Shown: positions 1 through 7,367, counted from the stretch's first letter. The stretch is 64,000 nt of DNA from Pseudotamlana agarivorans (GCF_001642835.1 NZ_LXEI01000010.1:1-64000); one strand, 5' to 3'. The notes: generated by a model not told the origin, from the sequence alone. Made by a program: numbers and translations.

Positions 1-39
1 CGCCTGTTTACTTAGCCCGAGGCATTGATAGAGCCATTT
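1..39 (-). CDS. IS3 transposase OrfB, N-terminal fragment at window edge
   Basis: In the -1 frame relative to the upstream orfA the DNA encodes KWLYQCLGLSKQA, which matches the start of the OrfB frame in the elements at 2846 and 7270 (KWLYQCFGISKQAFYKR). Only about 13 codons lie inside the window. OrfB would be the DDE integrase-type catalytic subunit, made by -1 frameshifting as an OrfAB fusion. It is called from homology with the two neighbouring copies only. Confidence 0.5.
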
Positions 40-422
40 TATTTTGAAAGGCCTTTGCGCTTTTTCTCTATCTCTTTTACTAATGCTTCGGGCAAGTACT
101 TTTTTGAAAGATGTTCTCCTGTAATGTTCTCGAAGTCGGCAATGACATCCTGCTGAAATTCTTTTACGAATTCCAGTTCTTCTATGCGTTCCTTGAGTTT
201 TTTGATCTGGTCGTTCTTGCTCATAATATTGGATTTATCTTCGAAGTTACTCAATTTCTTGATCCAATACTCAATGGAGCTTCGGGAAATCTTGTACTTA
301 TTTGACGCATGATTTACGGAGATCTGTCCATTTGCAATTTCATCAATTATCGAAAGTTTCATATCGAAACTTACTTTTTGATACTTCTTTTTTCGGCAGG
401 AGCGGTTCTTTGATGTTTCCAT
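39..422 (-). CDS. IS3-family transposase OrfA (helix-turn-helix protein)
   Basis: This 127-residue basic protein is the DNA-binding OrfA of an IS3 element. The N-terminal half has the typical transposase helix-turn-helix (about residues 17-60, with the segment NHASNKYKISRSSIEYWIKK), followed by a leucine-zipper-like coiled coil (about 68-100, IKKLKERIEELEFVKEFQQD) used for multimerisation in this family. It is shorter than the 152-residue OrfA proteins of the two complete elements because its stop comes early, at the point where the reading frame is expected to slip by -1 into orfB. The -1 frame downstream reads KWLYQC, the usual start of OrfB homology. Confidence 0.85.
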   Translation of the reverse strand: METSKNRSCRKKKYQKVSFDMKLSIIDEIANGQISVNHASNKYKISRSSIEYWIKKLSNFEDKSNIMSKNDQIKKLKERIEELEFVKEFQQDVIADFENITGEHLSKKYLPEALVKEIEKKRKGLSK

Positions 423-485
423 AGTTAACTAAAAGTGTTTAATTTTTAGTCAACCTATTTTAGGACGAGACGGGGGGCAAAATTG

Positions 486-624
486 GCTACAACGGTTATG
501 TGTAAGGTGCGTTGCGACTAAGAAGTTAGGATTTCCGTATGGAAATCCGAAGTTTCAAAAGTAGACAGCACATTACTTTAAACACTAAAGTAAGCAATGC
601 GTTTTACACTGTGTTGTGTATAGC
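486..624. repeat. dispersed imperfect palindrome R1
   Basis: A ~139-bp element has outer arms that are imperfect inverted repeats (about 488-516 and 594-622; ACAACGG..GTGTAAGGTGCGTTGC against GCAATGCG..TTACAC..TGTTGT). An internal perfect 8-bp hairpin, GGATTTCC-GTAT-GGAAATCC, lies at 529-548. The same architecture recurs at 4265-4397 and 8688-8811, so this is a family rather than chance. The function is unknown. Read on the minus strand the outer end is CCGTTGTAGCC, close to CCGTTATGTGC in R2 and CCGTTGTGCG in R3. Confidence 0.6.
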
Positions 625-823
625 GCTTTTTTTATCCGTATTTTGCTTTAAATCTCTAAAATTAAGGCATTTTTAAAAGATTTTTTGAGGAGAGATTTGC
701 CGTGAAACTTGCGTATTACTTATCACGATTTTTGGAATATTTTATTTTTTAAACATCTATTTTTTTATAACGTGATTTACAGCTCAGATTTTTAATCAGC
801 CGTAACAGTTGAGCTAAATTGGA

Positions 824-955
824 GTCCGAAATCGTTTGAGTAAGCAGAATCCAATTTTTGAGCTTTTTTAAGAGACTTTTTAGCGTTTTTAGAGTCGGAA
901 TTACCTAATATTTGCGCACTGCTATTGTCCGAAATCACCTGAGTGAGCAGAATCC
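824..955. repeat. pair of 29-bp imperfect direct repeats in a non-coding stretch
   Basis: Positions 824-852 and 927-955 share 25 of 29 bases (GTCCGAAATC...TGAGT.AGCAGAATCC), 103 bp apart. They lie in the gene-free interval from 625 to about 1098, which is AT-rich, contains repeated TTTTTAGCG words, and carries no convincing reading frame. It may be decayed copies of the palindromic repeats that occur nearby. Confidence 0.5.
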
Positions 956-1139
956 CATTACGTAATACTTTTTAGAGTTTGTTTTCGCTTAGATTCCAGG
1001 AGAATTGCTTCTCTAGTTTTTTTGATAAAATTAGAGTTTTTAGCGTAAGATATTCAGGAATTGCGTGTTGTAGGGTAGGAGTGAGTCGTTATACACGGCT
1101 TAAGTTTGTAATTCACTAAATTTATATAATAATCAGAAA

Positions 1140-1275
1140 GAACAAAAGAGTGCATTAAGGTTACTATATACGGTGAAGCTTTAGACTTCGGCAACATTGA
1201 TAATCCGCACTCTTTTACTACTTAAACTTCGTTCAGTTCTGTGAGACCTAGATCTTGTTTTCAAGTTGTTGAAAT
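1140..1275 (+). ncRNA. candidate IS110 bridge RNA, copy 1
   Basis: The non-coding leader of the recombinase gene folds into two units. Unit 1 has a 10-bp outer stem (AAAAGAGTGC 1144-1153 with GCACTCTTTT 1207-1216), an internal loop, and an apical hairpin GAAG 1175-1178 / CTTC 1186-1189. Unit 2 holds hairpin GAGA 1243-1246 / TCTT 1253-1256. The copy at 8853-8995 keeps the same stems with different bases (compensatory changes). The loop word TATATACGG (1165-1173) resembles the left flank TATACACGG (1090-1098), and CAGTTCT (1234-1240) is identical to the element's right end (2297-2303). These are the positions expected of target and donor guides. Exact 5' and 3' ends are not known. Confidence 0.65.
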
Positions 1276-1311
1276 ATGAGTAGCGTTGTTCTTTCCAAAT
1301 TTCAAGTTGTT

Positions 1312-2277
1312 ATGACTAAAGATAGAAAAATTTATGGTATTGACATTAGTAAATCTGTGTTTGATATTTACAATCAAGACATAGGACATTATCAGTTAAA
1401 GAACGATGAAAAGGGTTTTAAAAAACTACTAAAAAGTTTATCAAAAGATGCTTTGGTAGTGATGGAAGCTACGGGATATTATCATTACAGATTAGCCCAG
1501 TTTTTATATAAAAAAGGGGTTTTCGTTTCAGTTGTAAATCCCTTGTCAGTAAAACGTTTTATTCAAATGAAACTAGCAAAAGTAAAAACAGATAAGAGTG
1601 ATGCTAAATCTATTTGTGAGTATGGTATCTTTAATGAAGTCCCGTTGTACAATGCTCTAACAGATGTTCAAGCAGAATGTTTACAGCTTTTTAGGTTATT
1701 GGATAGTTACGTAAAAAAGAGTACAGCTACCAAAAACAAGCTTCATGGCGAAGAAACACTAGGGGTTCCATCCAAAACGGTTTATCGCTCGTTAAAACGA
1801 AACTTAGGACATTTAAAGAAAGAGATTTTAATACTAGAAAAACGCTTATTAGAATTAGTAAAACAAGACCAACAAGAGCAATTAACTATATTACAAACCA
1901 TACCAGGAATAGGCTTAAAAACAGCTTTGTTTTTAATCGTAGTAACGGATGGATTTAAAAAGTTTGAAACAGCATCACAGCTATGTAGTTATGTAGGAAT
2001 TACACCAACAATTCGAGAATCAGGAAGCAGTGTACGAGGTCGAAGTAGAATTAGTAAAGTAGGCAATAAGAAATTAAGGAATCTTGTGTTTTTAGCAGCC
2101 TTTTCGGCCTATAAATATAACCGAGCATGCAAAGCCTTATTTGATAGAATTGTAGCTAAAGGAAAGAGTGCAAAACTAGCGTTAATAGCCGTAGCGAATA
2201 AGTTGCTAAAACAGGCCTTTGCTATTGCAAAAAGCGGATTGCCTTATGATGAAAACTATGTTTCAAAATTAGCTTAA
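1312..2277 (+). CDS. IS110-family DEDD recombinase, copy 1
   Basis: This site-specific recombinase moves the surrounding element. The N-terminal RuvC-like DEDD domain shows its acidic residues in IYGIDISKSVFDI, VMEATGYYHY and KTDKSDAKSI. The C-terminal Transposase_20 domain begins at IPGIGLKTA and contains the serine-rich segment ESGSSVRGRSRISK, which carries the catalytic serine in this family. An in-frame ATG exists at 1276, but the homologue at 9024 begins with the residues aligned to the ATG at 1312 (MTKDRKIYGIDIS), so 1312 is preferred. The extra 12 codons would run into the structured leader RNA. The gene appears intact. Confidence 0.92.
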   Translation: MTKDRKIYGIDISKSVFDIYNQDIGHYQLKNDEKGFKKLLKSLSKDALVVMEATGYYHYRLAQFLYKKGVFVSVVNPLSVKRFIQMKLAKVKTDKSDAKSICEYGIFNEVPLYNALTDVQAECLQLFRLLDSYVKKSTATKNKLHGEETLGVPSKTVYRSLKRNLGHLKKEILILEKRLLELVKQDQQEQLTILQTIPGIGLKTALFLIVVTDGFKKFETASQLCSYVGITPTIRESGSSVRGRSRISKVGNKKLRNLVFLAAFSAYKYNRACKALFDRIVAKGKSAKLALIAVANKLLKQAFAIAKSGLPYDENYVSKLA

Positions 2278-2316
2278 AATTGCTTGTTTTTTAACTCAGT
2301 TCTTTGTTGTAAGCAG

Positions 2317-2799
2317 TTATTTATTTGGATTTTCGTTCTTAAGTCGCTTTTTTATTAGGATTATTTGTCCGAGATGATAGTAAGTATGTTCTATCATTGC
2401 ATCAATATTCCTATAATAAGTTCCATATTTTTCGTCAACAAAGTTGTCTTTTAATTTTTCGTCAGTCATATTTTCAACAAGGTTGATGAACTTTTCAGAA
2501 TCAGAGCAAAACCTTTTCACTAAATTTCTCCAGTCTTGTTCTGATTTAATTGGTGGCGAGTCAAAACTAAATTTGTCTTTAATATCAAGAGTTCCACCTT
2601 CAAGCACTTTTGTCACTCCAGCGATATAATAATGTAGATGAAATGTCAAGTCAGCAATAGTATTAAAATCCTCAACTTTTTGAATAGCTTTATTCCAGTC
2701 CAAATCATAAATTTGCTCTTTAAAATTAGTTCCTACAACCCACTTTCCTTCCGTGAAAATTTCTTTAAGACGATTTGTCAAATATTCATTTAATTTCAT
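2317..2799 (-). CDS. DinB-like four-helix metal-binding protein
   Basis: This 160-residue cytoplasmic protein fits the DinB/DUF1572-type fold: four helices with a three-histidine metal site. Candidate ligands are a His in LTFHLHYYIAG (about residue 53-56) and the pair in MIEHTYYHLGQI (about 138-142). Members are putative metal-dependent thiol transferases or proteins of unknown reaction, so no substrate is assigned. Its start lies 47 bp from an IS3 element whose genes read in the same direction, so its native promoter may be displaced. Its stop abuts what looks like the outer arm of a dispersed palindrome (TTGTTGTAAGCAG), itself split by IS110 copy 1. Confidence 0.75.
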   Translation of the reverse strand: MKLNEYLTNRLKEIFTEGKWVVGTNFKEQIYDLDWNKAIQKVEDFNTIADLTFHLHYYIAGVTKVLEGGTLDIKDKFSFDSPPIKSEQDWRNLVKRFCSDSEKFINLVENMTDEKLKDNFVDEKYGTYYRNIDAMIEHTYYHLGQIILIKKRLKNENPNK

Positions 2800-2941
2800 T
2801 TTTTTTACTAAATTTTATTTCGAAATCCGAGCTGCTGCATTATACTGAAATAGGTTGACCTTTTTTGTTACTATTTACACGTTCAAAAGATTTTTTTTAG
2901 CCGTTTAGAAGGCAAAAAAATAGTTTGAACTAGGTCTGTTC

Positions 2942-3718
2942 TTAAATCGTTAGTTCAGGTAAATTTACATTATTTTTCCGATAGGATTTGTATTTGATAT
3001 TTGGATTAATGTGTACTTCGGCTGGTTTTCTTAGATCCAGGCTAAAATGTGTTCTTAAATTGTTATAAATATATACAGCTTGCTGGGTCATTTTTTGAGC
3101 CAGATCAGTGTTCTTAATGGTTTGTTTTAAACCATATTCGTATTTAAGTGTTCTGTTAATTCTTTCAGCTATAGCATTTTCGTAGGGATCATATTGTTCA
3201 GTCATCATACTCATTGTAATGTTGTTTCGCTCTGCAAATTCGGTTTATTTAGGATTACAGTATTGAAAACCTCTATCAGAATGATGAATAAGCTTCTCCT
3301 TAGGGTATTTTCTATTTTTAATAGCCATGGCTAGCGCATCTTTACAAAGTGATGTTTTCATATGGTTGTCGAGTTTGTAGCCCATAATCTGTTTAGAATA
3401 AGCATCTGTAACTAAAGCTAAATAGTTATGTCCATTTTGAGTTTTAATATAGGTTATATCGCTTACCCAAAGTTGTTCTGGTCGAGTAGGAACGTGGTCT
3501 TTTACCAGGTTTTTATATTTTTTGTATATGTGATTAGAATTGGTTGTTGTGATATAGTTTTTTGTTTTTGTCACTAGCAGTTTATTAAGTCTCAAGAAGC
3601 TGAAGAACTTGTCTCTACCAATTTTAATACCAGCGTTTATAAAATCTTGTTTAAGCTCAGTATGTAGTTTTATTCCACCAGTTTTAGAGCCTACTTTTTT
3701 ACGGTAGTCTTTAACCAT
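2942..3718 (-). pseudogene. IS3 transposase OrfB, interrupted by a stop codon
   Basis: This is the catalytic integrase-type (rve, DDE) subunit. The upstream part holds WVSDITYIKT (first Asp) and HHSDRGFQYCNPK (second Asp); the downstream part holds YENAIAERINRTLKYEYG (Glu). The copy at 7368 reads CNPKYTDFAE, whereas here the Tyr codon is TAA (3245-3247), splitting the frame. A further in-frame Met codon has been added (MSMMTEQ against MSMTEQ). The frame is otherwise open upstream to about 3817, reading KWLYQCFGISKQAFYKR, which is reached by -1 slippage from orfA. Without readthrough no full transposase can be made. Confidence 0.9.
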
Positions 3719-3738
3719 ATCGGTTAGTTTTTGATGAT

Positions 3739-4197
3739 CTATTTGTTGTTTTTTTTGCGCTTTGAGTCTTTTGTAGAAGGCTTGTTTAGAGATCCCAAAA
3801 CATTGATAGAGCCATTTTCTTTTAAAATGTTTTTCTTCTTTAGTTCTATCTCTTTTGCTAATGTTTCGGGCAATGACTTTTTTGACATATCGACGCCTGT
3901 AATGAGTTCCATATCAGCGATTATATCTTGCTGAAAGTCCTTTACAAACTCTAGTTCTTCAATTTTTTCTTTAAGTTTCTTTATTTCGTCGTTTTTACTC
4001 ATACCTGTATTTTGTTGCTCTAAGGTACTGTATTTTCTAATCCAATATGAAATAGTTGTTCTAGGAACATCATATTTTTTAGATGCAAAGTTTGTAGAAA
4101 TCTGACCATTCTGAATTTGGTCAACGACGAATAATTTGAGTTCTAAAGTTGCTTTTTTGTAGCTTTTTTTTCGCCAGTGTTCTTTTTGTGCTTTCAT
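3739..4197 (-). CDS. IS3-family transposase OrfA, copy 1
   Basis: This 152-residue DNA-binding subunit has a helix-turn-helix near residues 17-60 (FASKKYDVPRTTISYWIRK) and a coiled coil near 70-105 (EIKKLKEKIEELEFVKDFQQDI). The last ~25 residues are low-complexity and overlap the -1 frame of orfB, so they are probably only made when no frameshift happens. The likely slip site is the A-rich stretch just before the KWLYQ codons at about 3812-3830. It is nearly identical in layout and length to the OrfA at 8162. Confidence 0.88.
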   Translation of the reverse strand: MKAQKEHWRKKSYKKATLELKLFVVDQIQNGQISTNFASKKYDVPRTTISYWIRKYSTLEQQNTGMSKNDEIKKLKEKIEELEFVKDFQQDIIADMELITGVDMSKKSLPETLAKEIELKKKNILKENGSINVLGSLNKPSTKDSKRKKNNK

Positions 4198-4264
4198 AAG
4201 TGACTATCATTAAGTGATGAATTTTTAGTCAACCTATTTCAGGAAAGTACATTTTTCGCTTTGC

Positions 4265-4397
4265 ACATAACGGTTAGTATATGAAAAGTAGGCGATTTCT
4301 AAGCACCCAACTTTCGGCTAAGCACAAAGTTTGATACGAGCCAAAAGTCTTTATTTTATTACTGTTTCGCCTATTTTTTATATACATTGTTACCACA
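4265..4397. repeat. dispersed imperfect palindrome R2
   Basis: Outer arms AACGGTTAGTATATGAAAAG (continuing GTAGGCG) at 4269-4294 and CGCCTATTTTTTATATACAT (continuing TGTT) at 4368-4391 are inverted repeats enclosing ~75 bp. The element lies directly downstream of the S41 peptidase stop codon (the gene ends at 4404, 7 bp away). Read in the gene's direction it starts GGTAACAATGTATATAA and ends CTAACCGTTATGTGC. This resembles, but does not match, the attC consensus of integron cassettes. Confidence 0.6.
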
Positions 4398-4403
4398 CGT
4401 TTT

Positions 4404-5873
4404 TTATTGCTCACTTAAATGCTTCACTACATAATCCAATTGACTGTCTTTTCCATTGATTAAATCTTGTACTGTTAGCTTAACTTCAATATCGGGTAAT
4501 ATACCACTTCCTTTTGGAACAGAGTTATCAAGAACATATTTATCAATTTTTACAAATGGCATACGTACCATTATTTTAGAATTTGGAAGTTCATATAAGG
4601 CAGAATATTGAGCCGTATGGAAATAGTAGCCCCCTCCAGTCTCTTCACCTACAAGAGTTATGTTTTTGTCGTTCTTAGTACTCAAAGCAAAAGCACTAGC
4701 TGCTGAAAATGTATTTCCTCCTATTAGAACATACACTTTCCCTTTGAATGTTTTTTTATAAGAAATCATTTCTGCTTGAGCGTGGTCTTCTGTTATTATC
4801 CACCGCTCATCCTCTTTTTTAGCTAAAGCAAAATACATTTCGAAGAATTCAGTATAATCAGACATTGTATGAATAATATATTTTTCTTGAGGTAACTCAT
4901 TTGTAACAGCACTTTCTGATACTCTTTGCTTAAAAGGCTCATTCGTCAAAAAAGAGTACAAGTTTATGGCATTGATTCTGAATCCACCAATGTTTTGCCT
5001 TATGTCTATTATTAAGCTTTCAGCTTTCTTCTTCTTCTTAATTTCTTTAAATAAATCAATCAGCTTGGACTTAAATTCTTGTGGGTCTAAACCAAATGAA
5101 TTCACAGTTAGAACTGCAGTATTTATGGAGTCTATATAATAAACAAATGGCAATTTTTCAGCTATTCTTTTTTTAAAATACCCAACTCGACTAGTATCTT
5201 GATGATATGGTGCAAAGTGAGAATTTCTATTAGGGTATCGGCTACCGATGCTTTCAAATGACTTTGGAGCAATTATATTTGTTTTCACTTCACCGTCTGC
5301 GGTCGTGCATTTTACAGAATAACTTTTTTTACTTCCATATTCGTAAAAATGAAGTATCCCAAATTCTTTTTCTATTTGGCGGTATTTCTTTGTTAGGTTA
5401 AAACCATCTGATGGTGCATACTTCAATAAGTCGTTTAAAATAGTTTGAGAAGGTTTGCTATTAATAGCCGTTATTTCTGCACCTAAAGGAATCCCAAAAT
5501 CATCTGTATCAGTATATAGTTTTCCATTTATGATTTTTAATAATAAAGGGAATAACGGAGGAACTGTGTCCATTTTTGGGTGGTGTATTATTAAATGTCC
5601 ATCCTTCGCATTGTCAGCAATAGATGTGAAATACTTAAATAAGTCATTTGACGTTTCCACCTCTTTGATTCCTTTTTGTTCAAATGTCCTAAAAATGTTA
5701 TCCCACTCGGTTTTTGAAGTATATTCATATAAACTTGGATGTCCAGTTGTTATAATTTCTTTAAAAATGGTATAGTCTTCTAAAACTTGGTCTTGGGATA
5801 GTTTGTTTTGCCCAAAAGAGTAAAAAGATAACAAAAGTATTATGAATGTGGTTGTGCAATATTTAGTTTTCAT
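4404..5873 (-). CDS. secreted S41-family (tail-specific protease-like) peptidase
   Basis: This 489-residue protein has a cleavable signal peptide (hydrophobic residues about 8-20, ending SFYSFGQ), so it acts in the periplasm or outside. The C-terminal half is the S41 core: SLIIDIRQNIGG, then GGNTFSAASAFA, where the serine of FSAAS is the likely nucleophile, then a Lys-containing strand and GEETGGG, the usual glycine-rich strand. No PDZ domain is obvious between signal and core; residues 25-270 are a family-specific N-terminal domain. It overlaps the upstream DUF4386 gene by 11 bp, so the two are translationally linked. Its substrate is unknown. Confidence 0.85.
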   Translation of the reverse strand: MKTKYCTTTFIILLLSFYSFGQNKLSQDQVLEDYTIFKEIITTGHPSLYEYTSKTEWDNIFRTFEQKGIKEVETSNDLFKYFTSIADNAKDGHLIIHHPKMDTVPPLFPLLLKIINGKLYTDTDDFGIPLGAEITAINSKPSQTILNDLLKYAPSDGFNLTKKYRQIEKEFGILHFYEYGSKKSYSVKCTTADGEVKTNIIAPKSFESIGSRYPNRNSHFAPYHQDTSRVGYFKKRIAEKLPFVYYIDSINTAVLTVNSFGLDPQEFKSKLIDLFKEIKKKKKAESLIIDIRQNIGGFRINAINLYSFLTNEPFKQRVSESAVTNELPQEKYIIHTMSDYTEFFEMYFALAKKEDERWIITEDHAQAEMISYKKTFKGKVYVLIGGNTFSAASAFALSTKNDKNITLVGEETGGGYYFHTAQYSALYELPNSKIMVRMPFVKIDKYVLDNSVPKGSGILPDIEVKLTVQDLINGKDSQLDYVVKHLSEQ

Positions 5874-6564
5874 TTCTTTCAGTAATAAAATTTATAATAT
5901 TTGAATCAAAACCCTTAGCAATCAACCATATTGCTAAAGTTATCTCCAACAATGCTGTAGGGAAGGCTAATGAGATATAAGTAGGAGTAATGATGTCTAT
6001 AACCCCAAACAGGAGTAGTAAACTTGCGATAATTCCACTTAGCACAGTAGCAATAAGTCCCCAAACTGATAGACATCTTGGAATCAATTTTGATTGATAC
6101 AAAATAGCATAGAACATTAGGTTCCCCACACTCAGAATTAAGGGCATTGCCACATGGTTGATTAAATCTCTACCAGACCGTAATATAGTATCTAAGGTTT
6201 GAAAGTGTGATAAATCTGGGCTTCCTGTTTTTACAAATTCTTGACTTAAGACTAATAACAAAAGTATGCTCAACCAACCTACGAAAATAAATGCCACAGC
6301 AATACTTCTGAAAACAAGGAAGCCAATGGATAGACCCGTGTTAAATTTTTTAAGTATGGTGTATAGTATGATAGGAATGCTTGCATAAATAAGGGCTAAA
6401 ATGAATTGCATAAAAGCTCTAATTAATATAGCATTTGAATGGATATAAACACTTTCAAGATTACCCATTTCATCAATAACTGGGTCAATACTCAAAACCC
6501 CTACAAGTATGCTAAGAATTAATAATATTCCAACTGCAATTGATTTCTTTCTGATTGTGTCCAT
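5863..6564 (-). CDS. DUF4386 family integral membrane protein
   Basis: This 233-residue protein has about six hydrophobic membrane segments (near residues 9-25, 45-65, 75-100, 130-155, 165-190 and 195-218). The sequence pattern fits DUF4386: a short polar N-terminus, the motif SGRDLINHVAMPLILSVGNL in the middle, and PTALLEITLAIWLIAKGF at the end. The biochemical role of the family is not known. It is downstream of a Crp/Fnr-type regulator gene and overlaps the S41 peptidase gene by 11 bp, so the three probably form one transcript. Confidence 0.8.
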   Translation of the reverse strand: MDTIRKKSIAVGILLILSILVGVLSIDPVIDEMGNLESVYIHSNAILIRAFMQFILALIYASIPIILYTILKKFNTGLSIGFLVFRSIAVAFIFVGWLSILLLLVLSQEFVKTGSPDLSHFQTLDTILRSGRDLINHVAMPLILSVGNLMFYAILYQSKLIPRCLSVWGLIATVLSGIIASLLLLFGVIDIITPTYISLAFPTALLEITLAIWLIAKGFDSNIINFITERNEN

Positions 6565-6642
6565 GATATTTCACTCTTTAAAATTTCCACAAAAATAACA
6601 TGGTGTTATTTTGAACTCATTGACTTAAGTTAAGAAATCAAT

Positions 6643-7215
6643 TTATTCATATACTATTCTCTTCCTGATTCGGCTTAACGACTCTGGTGTAATTCCTAAG
6701 TAGCTAGCTATTTGATATTGAGAGACTCTTTGAAGTAAATCGGGTTTTGTTTTAAGTAAATTTAAATAGCGTTCTTCTGGGGTGGATGTTTTAAATTCAG
6801 TAAAAGATTCTTGTTGCTTTGTTAATATTACTTCAGCTATTACTCTTGATAAGGATTCTAATTGTGGGTACTTTTGATACATTTCATTTTCTATGGTTGG
6901 ATTTCCCACATTCACAACTGTATCTTCTATACATTCTAAGTAATACCGAGAAGGTGTTGATTTTCCATAATTTGCGGGTGTGACAACATCTTCTTCCGTA
7001 TAAAACTCTATGGTTTTTTCTTCGCCATCTTTCAAAAAATAACTCCTAATACACCCATCTAATATGAAATAACATTCATTCGAAAAACTGCCCTCTTTAA
7101 GTAAAATAGTTCCTTTTTTATAGGTTTTAAAAAAAGCACTTTCGTTTACTGCATTCTCTAATTCCTTTGTAATTGAAGTGTATTTTGAGAGGTATTTCAA
7201 TATTTTACTTTCCAA
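6643..7215 (-). CDS. Crp/Fnr-family transcriptional regulator
   Basis: This 190-residue protein has an N-terminal cyclic-nucleotide-binding-like beta barrel (about residues 20-115, with GTILLKEGSFSNECYFILDG) and a short C-terminal helix-turn-helix (about 165-188, YQIASYLGITPESLSRIRKR). The cAMP-contacting RTA-type signature is absent, as in most Bacteroidetes members, so the ligand is unknown. It heads the leftward cluster regulator - DUF4386 - S41 peptidase (78 bp to the next gene) and may control it. An IS3 element ends only 55 bp upstream, so the original promoter may be partly replaced. Confidence 0.87.
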   Translation of the reverse strand: MESKILKYLSKYTSITKELENAVNESAFFKTYKKGTILLKEGSFSNECYFILDGCIRSYFLKDGEEKTIEFYTEEDVVTPANYGKSTPSRYYLECIEDTVVNVGNPTIENEMYQKYPQLESLSRVIAEVILTKQQESFTEFKTSTPEERYLNLLKTKPDLLQRVSQYQIASYLGITPESLSRIRKRIVYE

Positions 7216-7367
7216 AATCTGATTCTTTTCTATTTAATATATTCATAGTAGGTGATGTTTGTATTATACTGAAATAGGTTGACCTTTTTTTATATTAATT
7301 CGACACGTTCAAAAGATTTTTTTTAGCCGTTTAGAAGGCAAAAAAATAGTTTGAACTAGGTCAGTTT

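Larger units (their letters stand above)
1..462 (-). mobile_element. IS3-family element, truncated by the window edge
   Basis: The outer end of an IS3-family element is present with its orfA and the first codons of orfB; the rest lies outside the window. The terminal repeat at 449-462 (GTCAACCTATTTTA) differs by one base from the ends of the two complete IS3 elements at 2846-4241 and 7270-8664, so this is a third, more diverged relative. The element reads leftward. Its other end cannot be seen, so completeness is unknown. Confidence 0.75.
1099..2303 (+). mobile_element. IS110-family element, copy 1
   Basis: The limits come from comparing the two IS110 copies. Similarity starts just after TATACACGG plus CT (CT at 1099-1100) and ends at CAGTTCT (2297-2303), giving a CT dinucleotide at both junctions. 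There are no terminal inverted repeats, as expected for IS110. The left non-coding part is about 210 bp and the right about 26 bp, which is the layout of the IS110 subgroup with a 5' structured RNA. The flanking DNA reads TTATACACGG-CT then TTGTTGTAAGCAG, which looks like the outer arm of the dispersed palindrome family, so the element appears to have inserted into one. Confidence 0.8.
2846..4241 (-). mobile_element. IS3-family element, copy 1 (inactivated)
   Basis: This 1,396-bp element is bounded by perfect 14-bp terminal repeats TGAAATAGGTTGAC (2846-2859) and its complement (4228-4241). Sequence shared with copy 2 extends a few bases outside both ends (ATTATAC on the left, GGAAAGTAC on the right), so the true ends may be slightly further out. 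No clear target duplication was found. It carries orfA (intact) and orfB (nonsense mutation). It sits 47 bp upstream of the DinB-like gene and reads toward it. Confidence 0.88.

Noticed and set aside
111..305. Open frame opposite the IS3 orfA
   Set aside because: It lies wholly on the other strand of a well-supported gene and has no recognisable domain.
2942..3214. Separate small transposase gene with its own ATG
   Set aside because: Alignment with the intact copy at 7368 shows it is the 3' part of orfB after a nonsense codon, not an independent gene.
4265..4397. Integron attC site
   Set aside because: The element is palindromic and follows a stop codon, but the required RYYYAAC/GTTRRRY ends are not present and no integron integrase is in the window, so it is listed only as a repeat.
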